From NCBI RefSeq assembly GCF_900167535.1, contig NZ_FUYE01000005.1, positions 248,001 to 312,000 of the forward strand: a stretch of DNA of 64,000 nucleotides, read 5' to 3'. This stretch comes from Prosthecobacter debontii. Its GTDB lineage: Bacteria; Verrucomicrobiota; Verrucomicrobiia; Verrucomicrobiales; Verrucomicrobiaceae. Numbering within the stretch: the stretch's first letter is position 1; each line of letters starts with the position of its first letter. The notes beneath the pieces were generated by a model. The model did not search any database. It was not told the DNA's origin and was given only the letters and a program-made list of their open reading frames with translations. The translations under genes and the position numbers were made by a program. Of this stretch, positions 36,263 to 45,953 are shown in pieces.

Positions 36263-37498
36263 ATGCCCTTTCAAATTTTATTCGACGGTGCCTACGGTAT
36301 TCGCAGTTTTGGAGATGATGCTCCTCTCATCGTCCTAGCGGAGACCTTGCGGAAAAAGCTCGGTGCTGTCGAATGCGTGGTGGTAAGCCGACATGCTGCT
36401 GAGGCTCAGTATGAGAGCTATGGCATTCGGGCTATCGAAGGAGTCGAATACGCGACCAAGGCCGAAAGCTTGGGGCGCTGGTTTCGGGGATTCAATCCCG
36501 ATGATGAACGCGCAGACCTATGCCGTCTGTATGATGAAATCGCCGCTAGCGACCTCGTGGTTTTAGGGGCAGGGAATTTCTTGATCGATATCACGATTGA
36601 TGTCCTCAAAGGGCCTGTTCCTCGATTTCTTCTCATGTCGCTCATGGCACGTATGACAGGGACTCCTGTGCTGTGGTATGGGATTTCGGTGGGACCGCTC
36701 AAAACGCGTCTAGGAAGAGACATGAGCCGCTTAGCTGCATCACTCGCCAGCCGAATCACGGTGAGGGACGAGAAGAGTTTGCGGGAGTTGAAGTCGCTTG
36801 AAATTCATTCACCTGCGATACATCTCCCTGATCCTGTGCTGGGGCTAGAGTTGGCTCCACGTGGAACGGCAGCCAGCAATCCCGTGTGGCAGGCTGCTCA
36901 TTCAGAAGGAAAGTCGGTAATAGCGGTGTCAGTCAGGGCCGTGCCTACCAGTAGTGGGCTTACGATGGACGAATATCTAACAATCCTGGCGTCTGCCTTG
37001 GATAAATTGGTCGTCCTCCATGATGCGAATGTGCTTTTGATTCCGCAATGTATCTACGCTCACGCAACCCCCGATCAAGATGACCGGTTTACGGCTAGGC
37101 AGTTGATGTCCAGAATGAAGGAAGTACAGCGTTGCTTTTCGGTGGAGAATGAACTGGATGTTTATCAGTGCGCGGCCTTGTACGAGGGGGCGAAGCTTGC
37201 CCTCTGCACGAGGCTGCACGGTTGTGTATTTGCGGTGATGAACGGCATTCCCACCTTGGCTCTTTGCTACCACCCGAAAGTGTCAGAGTTCATGAGTTGG
37301 ATTGGGTTCCCTGAGTTTGCCTTTGCAATGCAGGATTTATCTGTGGAGACGCTTTTGGAGGGGGCTGTCGCAGTGTTGGACCCTCAAAAGCAGTTTGTCG
37401 CTCAATCGACGAGAGCCATCCAGGCTGGGCGGCAGAACTTGGAAGAATACTCGAATATTGCGATTGAAGCCATGCGGGAAAAAGTCCATTTCTCGTGA
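36263..37498 (+). CDS. Polysaccharide pyruvyl transferase family protein
   Basis: The 411-residue protein has the WcaK/PS_pyruv_trans pattern: LVVLGAGNFLIDI, GTPVLWYGISVGPLKT, RITVRDEKSLRELKSL in the N-terminal half and the acceptor-site block LALCTRLHGCVFAVMNG IPTLALCYHPKVSEFM in the C-terminal half. Enzymes of the family add a pyruvate ketal from PEP to a glycan sugar, but many members have diverged. It should decorate the island's polysaccharide. The next frame begins within its stop codon. Confidence 0.87.
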   Translation: MPFQILFDGAYGIRSFGDDAPLIVLAETLRKKLGAVECVVVSRHAAEAQYESYGIRAIEGVEYATKAESLGRWFRGFNPDDERADLCRLYDEIAASDLVVLGAGNFLIDITIDVLKGPVPRFLLMSLMARMTGTPVLWYGISVGPLKTRLGRDMSRLAASLASRITVRDEKSLRELKSLEIHSPAIHLPDPVLGLELAPRGTAASNPVWQAAHSEGKSVIAVSVRAVPTSSGLTMDEYLTILASALDKLVVLHDANVLLIPQCIYAHATPDQDDRFTARQLMSRMKEVQRCFSVENELDVYQCAALYEGAKLALCTRLHGCVFAVMNGIPTLALCYHPKVSEFMSWIGFPEFAFAMQDLSVETLLEGAVAVLDPQKQFVAQSTRAIQAGRQNLEEYSNIAIEAMREKVHFS

Positions 37499-38190
37499 AT
37501 GGCTCGGCCCTAGGCAGTCAGTTTCTTTCGATCCAATCTACGGAATCCCTTTCTTATATGATAAATAAAATCCGCCCACACCGCATTTTTGACCTCGTTC
37601 CAGCAGAGGAAAAAAGCGCCGTGATCTGTCTGCCTCAAAAGAAGTCTCTTACCTCCATGCTTGAGCGCGGTATTCTGCTTTCCTTGGCGAAGGCTGTGAA
37701 GCCGCAGCGAATCTTTGAATTTGGCACCTACCTTGGGGAGACCACTTTCATGCTGGCGGAGAATACTGAAGCGGAGGTCTTCACGCTAGATTTGGGTGAG
37801 TCATATGATTCCCCCCAGCTTGATAACTTTGAGAAAAACAACCTTGCTCAGCATCGCTCGAATCAGAAGCAATGGGAAATCCGTGAATGCGGGAAGCGTG
37901 TCACTCAGCTTTTGGGAGATAGCACCCTCTTTGATTTTTCCAGCTACCATGGCAGCATTCAGTTCGTTTTGATCGATGGTGGGCACCAGACCGAAGTTGT
38001 GATCAAAGATACGGAAAATGCTCTGGCGCTCTTGGATCGCTCGAAGCCGGGCTGCGTGATTTGGCACGATTATAACAATCCGCATTACGAGATCACCCAG
38101 TATCTAGACGGCCTCTCGGAGAGCCTGAAGTTGTTTTACATCGAGGAAACGAAATACGTGGTCTATTTCAACGAGCACTTTCCATTTTGA
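37495..38190 (+). CDS. Class I SAM-dependent methyltransferase (Methyltransf_24)
   Basis: A GTG at 37495 overlaps the previous stop (GTGA) and gives 231 residues; an ATG at 37558 (MINKIRPHRIFDLVPAEEK) gives 210 and may be the true start. The Rossmann block FEFGTYLGETTFMLAEN is motif I, VFTLDLGE motif II, and FVLIDGGHQTEVVIKDTENAL the acidic post-motif with His, as in the cephalosporin-hydroxylase/methyltransferase 24 family. Such enzymes methylate sugars in surface-glycan loci. The acceptor is unknown. Confidence 0.8.
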   Translation: MNGSALGSQFLSIQSTESLSYMINKIRPHRIFDLVPAEEKSAVICLPQKKSLTSMLERGILLSLAKAVKPQRIFEFGTYLGETTFMLAENTEAEVFTLDLGESYDSPQLDNFEKNNLAQHRSNQKQWEIRECGKRVTQLLGDSTLFDFSSYHGSIQFVLIDGGHQTEVVIKDTENALALLDRSKPGCVIWHDYNNPHYEITQYLDGLSESLKLFYIEETKYVVYFNEHFPF

Positions 38191-38236
38191 TTTCCCTGAC
38201 CACAGCCGTTCAACGCTTCACGATTCGCATTCCCGT

Positions 38237-39049
38237 ATGAGTCAGAAATCCCTTCAGGACTGGGCTAAAACTATTCGTATCGAGTCATTGAAAATGATTC
38301 ACCACAGCCCGGCGGGCCATCCGGGGGGCAGCTTATCCGTCGCGGATATCATTGCTGTTCTCTACTTTTCAGAGTTGCGTTTGAAACCTGAAGAACCTCG
38401 CTGGTTGGATCGTGACCGTTGCATTTTGTCTAAAGGGCATGCCTGTGCGGCTGTTTATGCTGCCCTTGGCCTGTTAGGTTATTTCGATCAAAAGGAGTTT
38501 CTGAGATTTCGCCGCATTGATGGTTTGCTAGAAGGGCATCCGTCCGTTGCGATTCCAGGCATTGATGCACCTTCAGGCTCACTCGGAATGGGGCTGTCAC
38601 AAGGCCTGGGCATGGCTCTGGGCGCTCGTTTTGGTAAACGTGACTTCCGCACCTATGTGGTGCTGGGGGAAGGCGATCTCCAAGAAGGTAGTACTTGGGA
38701 AGCCATCATGGCCGCTGGACATCACAAGGTGAGTTCACTCTGCGCGATTTTAGATCTCAATGGAGTGCAGCAGGATGGCCGGGTGGAAGACACCATGAAT
38801 ATTGCCCCGATTGCTGACAAGCTGGAGGCTTTTCACTGGGCGGTGCAAGAAGTCGATGGGCATGACTGTGACCAGATCGCTGAAGCTCTAAAGAGAGCCC
38901 GGTCAGAGACGGGTAAACCCACACTGATTGTCGCCCGCACGATCAAAGGCAAAGGTGTTTCCTTCATGGAACATCAGGTCAGATGGCACGGCAGTACTCC
39001 CCTATCTGCGGAGCAGTTGGAGGCTTCCTTAGCTGAGCTCAATTGCTGA
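38237..39049 (+). CDS. Transketolase N-terminal subunit
   Basis: The 270-residue protein is the ThDP-binding half of a split transketolase: HHSPAGHPGGSLSVADI at the N-terminus, LSKGHACAAVYAALG, SGSLGMGLSQGLGMALG and the ThDP motif GEGDLQEGSTWEAIM...DLNG. The partner C-terminal subunit follows 48 bp downstream. Split transketolases in glycan loci are thought to move two-carbon ketol units in making unusual sugars; the donor and acceptor here are unknown. Confidence 0.92.
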   Translation: MSQKSLQDWAKTIRIESLKMIHHSPAGHPGGSLSVADIIAVLYFSELRLKPEEPRWLDRDRCILSKGHACAAVYAALGLLGYFDQKEFLRFRRIDGLLEGHPSVAIPGIDAPSGSLGMGLSQGLGMALGARFGKRDFRTYVVLGEGDLQEGSTWEAIMAAGHHKVSSLCAILDLNGVQQDGRVEDTMNIAPIADKLEAFHWAVQEVDGHDCDQIAEALKRARSETGKPTLIVARTIKGKGVSFMEHQVRWHGSTPLSAEQLEASLAELNC

Positions 39050-39097
39050 GCATATCTCTTACCGTATCAAACGATCGCCAGTCAGTCGCAAAATATC

Positions 39098-40066
39098 ATG
39101 AGTTCAGATTTTCAATTTTTCAAAAAGGGCGAGAGCATTTCTCTGCGGGAAGGCTTCGGGCGTGCGATGGTCACGTTGGGCCATCAGCGCCAGGACTTCT
39201 TTCATTTTGACGCCGATGTCCGAGGTGGCACGGGTGCCAAAGCCTTTTCGGATGCCTTCCCAGATCGCATCGTTCAGTTCGGGATCGCGGAGCAGAATAT
39301 GATGGCGGCGTCGGCTGGGTTTGCTGATACAGGCCTGATTCCGGTGGTGGTTGGATTCAGCGCTTTCACCATCATGCGCGCCCATGAGATGCTGCGGACA
39401 GCCGTGTGTTACGGGAAGCGGAACGTCAAGGTCTGTTGCAGTCACCTCGGTGTGGATACCGGCCCTGATGGGGCGACAGCTCAGATGATTGAGGATCTTG
39501 GCACCTGCCGCACCATTCCTGGCCTGAAGATCATGGTGCCTTCTTGCGCCAATGAGATCCAGCCCATGTTTGAAGCGGTGCTCAATGAGCCTGGCCCCGT
39601 TTATATGCGCATCGGCCGTAGTCCGACGCCCATTCTCTATGAAAATCCCGGTCCCATTCAGATCGGTAAAGGCGATCTATTGAGAGAAGGCACAGATGTC
39701 ACCATCATTGCTTGTGGTTCCCGTGTCTACGCGTCTCTTGATGCGGCCGTGAAATTGCAAGAGCAGGGGATCTCCGCTGCTGTTGTGAACATGCGCAGTA
39801 TCAAGCCTCTGGATATTGAGTTGATTACCCGACTTGCTGCTCAGACTGGTGCCTTTGTGACGGTCGAGGACCACAGTATCCACGGCGGTTTGGGCGGGGC
39901 TGTGGCAGAAGCCTTGGCTCAGTATTGCCCTGCACCTCTCGAAATCTTGGGAATCCAGGATAAATTTGGTCGCAGTGGAGAGCATCATGAGCTCTTTGCT
40001 CTTTATGGCATTTCTGAAGCTGACATCATTGAGGCTGCGCAGCGTGTTTTGAAACGCAAAAAGTAA
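39098..40066 (+). CDS. Transketolase C-terminal subunit
   Basis: The 322-residue protein supplies the pyrimidine-binding and C-terminal domains: DADVRGGTGAKAF, FGIAEQNMMAASAGFAD with the catalytic glutamate in AEQN, GVDTGPDGATAQMIEDL and GPVYMRIGRSPTP. Length and order match archaeal-type and split bacterial transketolase beta subunits. It pairs with the gene just upstream to form an active heterodimer. Confidence 0.92.
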   Translation: MSSDFQFFKKGESISLREGFGRAMVTLGHQRQDFFHFDADVRGGTGAKAFSDAFPDRIVQFGIAEQNMMAASAGFADTGLIPVVVGFSAFTIMRAHEMLRTAVCYGKRNVKVCCSHLGVDTGPDGATAQMIEDLGTCRTIPGLKIMVPSCANEIQPMFEAVLNEPGPVYMRIGRSPTPILYENPGPIQIGKGDLLREGTDVTIIACGSRVYASLDAAVKLQEQGISAAVVNMRSIKPLDIELITRLAAQTGAFVTVEDHSIHGGLGGAVAEALAQYCPAPLEILGIQDKFGRSGEHHELFALYGISEADIIEAAQRVLKRKK

Positions 40067-40082
40067 CATTCATTCATTCATT
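40067..40082 (+). repeat. (CATT)4 tetranucleotide repeat before the SDR gene
   Basis: Four perfect CATT units occupy most of the 32-bp gap between the transketolase stop and the SDR start at 40099, within a pyrimidine-rich leader that lacks a Shine-Dalgarno sequence. Confidence 0.7.
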
Positions 40083-40098
40083 CTCTCTTTCATCGTTC

Positions 40099-40848
40099 AT
40101 GAGACTCCAGGATAAAGTCGCCGTTATCACCGGTGCTGGCCGAGGTATCGGCAAAGAAATCGCAAAAACTTTTGCGGCTGAAGGTGCAAAGATCGTTGTC
40201 AATTACGTCAACAACAGAGCGGCTGCGGAAGCGACTCTCGCTGAACTGACCGAAGCAGGTGCGGATGCGGTTTTGATCCAGGCCAATGTGGCCGTGCGTG
40301 AAGAGGTGAAACGTCTCTTCAAGGAAGCCCATGAGCGTTACGGAAGAATCGATATCTTGGTCAACAATGCCGGTATCAACAAGCGTGGCTGGTTCGAAGA
40401 AGCTACGGATGAAGACTGGGACATGATCATGGGCGTCAATCTGAAAGGGCCCTTCATTTGCAGCCAGGAGGTGTTTCCCTACATGAAGGAACAGAAGGGG
40501 GGGCGCATCATCAATATCTCCTCTGTAGCTGGGCAGTATCACGGGCCAAAGACCGTTCACTATGCGGTCTCCAAAGCGGGATTGAATAGCCTCACCAAGG
40601 TGGTAGCCCGCTACGGAGCTGAGCATAACATCTTGGTGAATGCCGTGGCTCCGGGGATCATGTGGACAGAACAGACGGCAGATGAACTGGCGAGCCCCGG
40701 TGGTCAGGTGATTGTCAATATGACCTTGGTGAAGCGGCCTGGCCAGTTGAGTGATGTATCCAGCACCTGTGTCCTCTTGGCTTCGGATGAGCAGAGCTAC
40801 ATCACGGGACAAGTGATCAGCGTCAGCGGAGGAGCTTATCTGGCCTGA
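40099..40848 (+). CDS. FabG-like short-chain dehydrogenase
   Basis: The 249-residue classical SDR has TGAGRGIGKEI (11-21), NNAGIN (89-94), catalytic Ser141/142, Tyr155 and Lys159 (YAVSK) and the closing VISVSGGAYLA. It looks like a 3-oxoacyl-ACP reductase. In this island it could reduce an acetoacetyl-ACP made by the KAS III, or act on the keto sugar from the transketolase pair directly upstream. The sequence does not decide between these. Confidence 0.9.
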   Translation: MRLQDKVAVITGAGRGIGKEIAKTFAAEGAKIVVNYVNNRAAAEATLAELTEAGADAVLIQANVAVREEVKRLFKEAHERYGRIDILVNNAGINKRGWFEEATDEDWDMIMGVNLKGPFICSQEVFPYMKEQKGGRIINISSVAGQYHGPKTVHYAVSKAGLNSLTKVVARYGAEHNILVNAVAPGIMWTEQTADELASPGGQVIVNMTLVKRPGQLSDVSSTCVLLASDEQSYITGQVISVSGGAYLA

Positions 40849-40851
40849 CCT

Positions 40852-42084
40852 ATGAGTAGTGCGCCTGATTCAGCGGTCCTATTACTCGGTGCCAGTGTCG
40901 ATCAGCTTTTTGCGATCCGGACGGCCAAACAAATGGGACTCTACACCGTCGTAGTCGATGGGAATGTCCAGTCTCCAGGCTTTCTTGAAGCCGACTATCA
41001 TGAGCCTGTCAGCACCCGAGATGCAGAGGCTCTCAAGGCGTTTGTGGATCGCTACCATGCTCAAGGTGATCTCCCGCGCATTCGTGGGGTGTTTGTCATG
41101 GGCAGCGATATCCCCTTCATCGTTGCTGAACTGGCTCAATATCTAGGCACTCCAGGGATCTCGGCAGAGACGGCCCGAGTCGCCACGGATAAATACCTGA
41201 TGAAGCAGCGCTTTAAAGAACGTGGCGTGCCGATCCCGTGGTTTGCCTTACTGTCCTCGGCGGAGGATCTCGCCGAGCCACTGCGTCAATACAAAACCCT
41301 GGTGATCAAACCCGTGGACCGCTCTGGAGCCCGCGGGGTGTTCCGCATCACCGAGGAGTCGGACTACCGGCGTCTGTTTGAAGAATCTCTCAAGCTCTCG
41401 TTTTGCGGTCAGGTTTTGGCTGAGGCCTATATTCCCGGACTCCAGATCAGCACGGAAACGATCATGCACCAGGGGCGTGGTGTCACCCCAGGTTTTGCGG
41501 ACCGAAACTATGAAATGATTGATGCCTTCGCGCCGAATATCATCGAGAACGGAGGTTGGGTGCCTTCATGTGTCTCTCCGGAGATGAAAAAACAAGTGGA
41601 AGACTTGGTGGAAAAAGCTGCGCTTGCTCTGGGGGTCACGGATGGCATTGCTAAAGGCGACGTGGTGGTGGGTTCCGATGGCCCGATGATGATCGAGATG
41701 GCGGCGCGTGCCTCTGGAGGTGACTTTGCGGAAAGTCTGGTGCCCATCGGCTGCGGGGTGAATTTGATCGAGGCAGGCATTAACATTGCCATCGGCCGCG
41801 TTCCCGACTTTGAAAAGCTCCAGCCACGGTGGCGCCGAGGGGTGGTGAATCGTTATTTCTTTCCCAAACCTGGCGTGCTGAAAAGCATCGAAGGTGCTGA
41901 TGAAATCCGCAAACAACCCTGGATTCGCAAATTCGAACTCTGGTATAAGGAGGGAGATATTGTTCCACAAGTGCGCAGCCATGCCGACCGGTTTGGGGTT
42001 TTCATTGCGGAAGGAGCTGACCGGGCTGAAGCGGAAAATCGAGCCGAATGGGTTTACAAAACATTGAAGATCGTCACTGAATAA
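40852..42084 (+). CDS. ATP-grasp carboxylate-amine/thiol ligase
   Basis: The 410-residue protein has a PreATP-grasp Rossmann start (VLLLGASVDQLFAIRTAKQMG), the ATP-grasp lysine block LVIKPVDRSGARGVFRI, and metal-binding MIEMAARASGGDF. The architecture is that of the carbamoyl-phosphate synthase/PurT/D-alanine ligase superfamily. In sugar loci such ligases join amino acids or other acids to amino groups or carboxylates of the glycan. It starts 3 bp after the SDR. Confidence 0.88.
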   Translation: MSSAPDSAVLLLGASVDQLFAIRTAKQMGLYTVVVDGNVQSPGFLEADYHEPVSTRDAEALKAFVDRYHAQGDLPRIRGVFVMGSDIPFIVAELAQYLGTPGISAETARVATDKYLMKQRFKERGVPIPWFALLSSAEDLAEPLRQYKTLVIKPVDRSGARGVFRITEESDYRRLFEESLKLSFCGQVLAEAYIPGLQISTETIMHQGRGVTPGFADRNYEMIDAFAPNIIENGGWVPSCVSPEMKKQVEDLVEKAALALGVTDGIAKGDVVVGSDGPMMIEMAARASGGDFAESLVPIGCGVNLIEAGINIAIGRVPDFEKLQPRWRRGVVNRYFFPKPGVLKSIEGADEIRKQPWIRKFELWYKEGDIVPQVRSHADRFGVFIAEGADRAEAENRAEWVYKTLKIVTE

Positions 42085-42099
42085 TTTGAGTGGCACAAT

Positions 42100-44088
42100 G
42101 TGCTGTCCCCAATCACGCTTCACGTGAAAGCCTTCCAAATCTACCATCTCAATCTGGCCTTCTCTTCCATTCCGGCCAAGAGCAGGCCCGAGGTCATCCA
42201 GCGCTGCTACTGGCCGCTTTTGAAGATGGCCGAAGATCTGTGCATTCCGATCGGCGTCGAACTGACAGGTTGGACTTTGGATCAAATTCGCCAGATCGAT
42301 CCTTCGTGGGTGGAGCATTTCAAACAAATGCTCCATGCTCAACAGTGTGAGTTGATCGGCAGCGGGTGGACTCAGATGATCGGCCCGTTGGCGGCACCAG
42401 AGGCCAATCACTGGAATCAGAAGCTCGGTGTGGAGGCTTATGAGAAACTTCTGGGCCTGCGCCCGCGTCTCGTGTTGGTCAATGAGATGGCTTACTCCAC
42501 GAGTATGGTGGATCTCTATCTGTCGGCGGGATATGAAGGCATGATCATGGATCGAGACAATGTGCGGCTGGCTTTGGATCTCGATCATCAGCCTGCCTCC
42601 CGAGTCCCGACCCACGCCTTGGGGCTACAGAAACAGGTGTTTCCGGTTCTCTGGTCAGATTCGATTTTGTTTCAACGGCTGCAGCGCGTGGTCCATGGCG
42701 ATATTCCGGTGTCCGAATATCTAGACTACGTGCGCAAGCGTGCTTCCGAAGATTGCCAAGTTCTCCCGGCTTATTGCAATGATGTGGAGATCTTTGACTT
42801 CCGACCTGGCCGTTTTACCACAGAAGCCAAACTGCATACCGAGGGCGAGTGGACCCGAATGCGAAGGGTTTATACGGCTGTAGCGACCGATTTAGGGATT
42901 CAGTGGGTGTCTCCGAGTGATGCTCTACACGCTCAGAATGAAGGCCGTAAAGTTAAGCCGAGGATACTTTCCTCCGTCGCTCACCCGATCCCAGTCAAAA
43001 AGCAGGCGAAATATAACATCAATCGTTGGGCCTTGACGGGAAGGAATGATCTCTGGCTGAACACGACCTGCCATGAGATTTGCCAACGTCTCGTGCGTGA
43101 AGGTTCAGCCAAGGCTGAACAATGGCGTGAGCTTTGTGAATTTTGGGCCAGTGATCTCAGGACTCACATCACCGAGGATCGCTGGCTAGATATTCTAGCC
43201 CGTATCGACAGCTTCAGAGAAAGTCTTCCGCCCTATCCTTGCAAGCATGACGCTGAAGCACGGGTGCCTGCCAGTAGTCATCTACCTGAGTGTAAGATCG
43301 AGCGAGGTGAGGATGATATCTTGTGGTCCTTTGACACTGCGCACACTCATTTAGTGCTGAATGCTCGGCGCGGTTTGACCATTAAATCGCTCGCTTTCAA
43401 GTCACAAGGATTCAAGCCTCTGTTGGGCACGATACCTCAAGGTTTTTTCGATTCGATTGAACTGGGGGCTGATTACTATTCAGGCGGGGTTTTGATTGAG
43501 ATCCCGGGCGAGCGCGTCCGGCTGACGGACCTAGAATGGGTTCGCCCTGAAATCGTGCATACGGACCACAGTGTGCAGATCGTTGGCGTGCTTCCACTAG
43601 CCAAAGGGAAGCTGAAAAAGACGATCATTATCGACTTAGAATCGGAGGCGATCCGAATGACCTACGAGTTTCAGGACTTTCCAAGGCCCCTGGGTATCGT
43701 ACGTGTCGGGGTGCTGACATTGATCCCTGGGTTCATGGGGCTGCCACTTTCTTTGCATTGTCAAAATGGCGGGACTGAGACGGAGCATTTTCTGGTCAGT
43801 AGTGACGTCAATCACGGCCAGCCTGCTTCCCAATTCGTTTCTAGCACTTCGGCCATGGGCGCTACCGATGGTCAGGTGATGCTCCTTGATAATACTGGGC
43901 GCGGCTTCAAGGTCGAATGGGAACCGGCCGCTTGCGCTGCGGTGCCTTTGCTCAAGCATTTGAGAACACCGCATTCCCATCTGACCCGGCTTTCATTTTC
44001 ATTGAGTGAATTGGACGACACCTCGCGGCCTGGTGGAAAACTATTGCCTTTCGACGTGGTCTTGGCACCCGTAGGTGGAGAAAGCTGA
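42100..44088 (+). CDS. Glycoside hydrolase family 57-like protein
   Basis: The 662-residue protein starts at GTG 42100 or a GTG a few codons later; no ATG is available. The N-terminal (beta/alpha)7 barrel region reads IYHLNLAFSSIPAKSRPEVI, then GVELTGWTLDQI, LIGSGWTQMIGPL and LVNEMAYSTSMVDLY, as in the GH57-like proteins of polysaccharide loci. The C-terminal 250 residues are beta-rich, like the domain that follows GH57/GH38 barrels. It has no signal peptide, so it acts in the cytoplasm, perhaps trimming or transferring sugar from a glycan precursor. I could not confirm the two catalytic acids. Confidence 0.78.
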   Translation: MLSPITLHVKAFQIYHLNLAFSSIPAKSRPEVIQRCYWPLLKMAEDLCIPIGVELTGWTLDQIRQIDPSWVEHFKQMLHAQQCELIGSGWTQMIGPLAAPEANHWNQKLGVEAYEKLLGLRPRLVLVNEMAYSTSMVDLYLSAGYEGMIMDRDNVRLALDLDHQPASRVPTHALGLQKQVFPVLWSDSILFQRLQRVVHGDIPVSEYLDYVRKRASEDCQVLPAYCNDVEIFDFRPGRFTTEAKLHTEGEWTRMRRVYTAVATDLGIQWVSPSDALHAQNEGRKVKPRILSSVAHPIPVKKQAKYNINRWALTGRNDLWLNTTCHEICQRLVREGSAKAEQWRELCEFWASDLRTHITEDRWLDILARIDSFRESLPPYPCKHDAEARVPASSHLPECKIERGEDDILWSFDTAHTHLVLNARRGLTIKSLAFKSQGFKPLLGTIPQGFFDSIELGADYYSGGVLIEIPGERVRLTDLEWVRPEIVHTDHSVQIVGVLPLAKGKLKKTIIIDLESEAIRMTYEFQDFPRPLGIVRVGVLTLIPGFMGLPLSLHCQNGGTETEHFLVSSDVNHGQPASQFVSSTSAMGATDGQVMLLDNTGRGFKVEWEPAACAAVPLLKHLRTPHSHLTRLSFSLSELDDTSRPGGKLLPFDVVLAPVGGES

Positions 44089-44108
44089 TTTGGTTAGCTC
44101 TTGAAGTA

Positions 44109-45866
44109 ATGGCTAGACGTCAAACGCTATTAGTTGCCGGCTCGTTGGCGCCGAATGCTCTGAGTCGCTATCTCAAAGAGGCGGATCTGGTTCTGGAAAT
44201 CGACACTCAACTGGAGCGATCCCGCTACCCCCAAATTAAAAATTGGTTGGCCTACAGCGATATCATCGGGAGTGATCAGGTCACTGAAGTTCATCAGGAA
44301 CTTGATCAGGTGCTGACCTATTTTTTAGAGCATCACCTGCCGTTAGGTGACCTTCCTGTGCATCGTGCCTTTCGTGTGGGGTGTTTGTCGATGGATGCTA
44401 AACGGTTGGTGCTTGCCCATATCGTCGGGCGCATCGCGGCACTTCGAGTGTTAAAATCAGACTCGATTGCTCGTATCGTGGCGATTGCGGGAAACGGTGT
44501 CCAATTCTCTGCTTGGCTGGAAGTGGCTAGTGAGATGGAGATCCCCGTCACCTGTATTGACCCGGAGCCGACGCCTTTCAATGCGTGGCGGCTGTTGAAA
44601 AAGTGGTGGTATAAAAGGCAACAACGATCTGTCGCGACGAATCAGCCAGTGCTGGAGTTTGAGTCGGCCGACAGCCAACAGATTGAAGATGCCATTCTTT
44701 GCTCGAGTGAGCGGGTGGCACGATTTCTTGCCAAAGACCCATCCGCTACCGCCCTGAACATCAAACTGGCTCCAACAAAGAATATCGCAGGTGGCCAGGA
44801 CCTCAACCACTACACAAAGCTTTACGATGAATGGTGGAAAGCTTGGCAACAACGTTTTTTAAACGAAGGTCCGGTGCATCAGGCTCTTGCCCCCCACTGC
44901 CTTCGTATCCTCCGTGATTTGGGGGCAATGGTCGTAAAAAACAGCTGTCCAAAATTAGCCATCTCTTATCTGAGAGCCAAAAGCTATTTGGCTGACAACC
45001 GCCCTAAGCTTCTGCTGTGTGATACCCAGGTGGATACCACTGAGCGAATGTGGGCTTTGGCAGCCCAAGAGGCGGGTATTCCTGTGGCCGCCTATGTTTA
45101 CGATCACCTGCCGGATCCTAAGCAGTCTTTCATTCCTAATTTTCTCTTCTGTGATAGCGGTCGGACTATCCGCGTAGTCACAGAACGCGGCTTCTCCAAG
45201 GACATCTTGATCCCTGTTCGCTCGCATCGTCAAGCCAACCTCTCACGATCTTTGATCCCGACTCGCCGTCCCTTGGTGGTTTTTGCAGATAGCTATTATG
45301 CCGGCGTGCGTGCGGATATTTCACCGCGTTATTGGTTTCCCTGTTATGAGATGATCGTCCAAGCGGCCAGAGCCTTGCCTGAACTGGACTTTGCGATCAA
45401 GCTCCATCCCTTGAGAGGAAAGCGTGAAGCCTCTTTCGGATTCACTGCCTTTGATGAAAAAGATGTTCTTGGTCGGCAAGAGTTTTTCCGACAATTACAT
45501 CCACCGCGTAATGTCAAATTGATCGATCCTGAGGTGAACTTGAGTCAGATGTTAAATCGCACCTCGATTCTTTTGCATGTCGGCTCGACGGCTTCGATTG
45601 AAGCCTTCGAGATGGGAATTGCGGTGATCTTTCTCAAAGATCCTCCGCCAGATGCGCCTTCCTACATTGGCATTAAAGAGTTCGATGCCTGTAGACTCGC
45701 TCTAGATGCACCAACATTAATTCAGCACATCCGTGATCTGGTGTCCCGCTCCGATGTACGACAAGAACTGGTTGATAACCAGCGCCGGTTTCTCAAAACG
45801 GTTTACTGGCCGCCGGGGCCCTCCTTGGTGGAAGGTATCCAATCCTGTCTGAATAAACTGGGGTGA
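44109..45866 (+). CDS. Putative surface-glycan glycosyltransferase (GT-B-like C-terminus)
   Basis: The 585-residue soluble protein is not clearly in one family. The C-terminal half has LVVFADSYYAG, AIKLHPLRGKRE, VKLIDPEVNLSQMLNRTSI and LLHVGSTASIEAFEMGIAVIFL, a pattern shared by CDP-glycerol/capsule-type GT-B transferases. The N-terminal half (SLAPNALSRYLKEADLVLEID...) resembles proteins of lipopolysaccharide loci whose roles are unknown. It follows the GH57-like gene by 20 bp. Confidence 0.6.
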   Translation: MARRQTLLVAGSLAPNALSRYLKEADLVLEIDTQLERSRYPQIKNWLAYSDIIGSDQVTEVHQELDQVLTYFLEHHLPLGDLPVHRAFRVGCLSMDAKRLVLAHIVGRIAALRVLKSDSIARIVAIAGNGVQFSAWLEVASEMEIPVTCIDPEPTPFNAWRLLKKWWYKRQQRSVATNQPVLEFESADSQQIEDAILCSSERVARFLAKDPSATALNIKLAPTKNIAGGQDLNHYTKLYDEWWKAWQQRFLNEGPVHQALAPHCLRILRDLGAMVVKNSCPKLAISYLRAKSYLADNRPKLLLCDTQVDTTERMWALAAQEAGIPVAAYVYDHLPDPKQSFIPNFLFCDSGRTIRVVTERGFSKDILIPVRSHRQANLSRSLIPTRRPLVVFADSYYAGVRADISPRYWFPCYEMIVQAARALPELDFAIKLHPLRGKREASFGFTAFDEKDVLGRQEFFRQLHPPRNVKLIDPEVNLSQMLNRTSILLHVGSTASIEAFEMGIAVIFLKDPPPDAPSYIGIKEFDACRLALDAPTLIQHIRDLVSRSDVRQELVDNQRRFLKTVYWPPGPSLVEGIQSCLNKLG

Positions 45867-45953
45867 GGCAATCCGCCGTCTTGGAAGGCATGTCATTGCT
45901 TTAAGAGTTGATAAGGTTGCCAGCCCTTCGTATCGGCTCGACCTACGAACTAA

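Noticed and set aside
36025-36264. 79-residue minus-strand frame in the gap after the DXS-like gene
   Set aside because: It covers the long hairpin and has no protein-like features.
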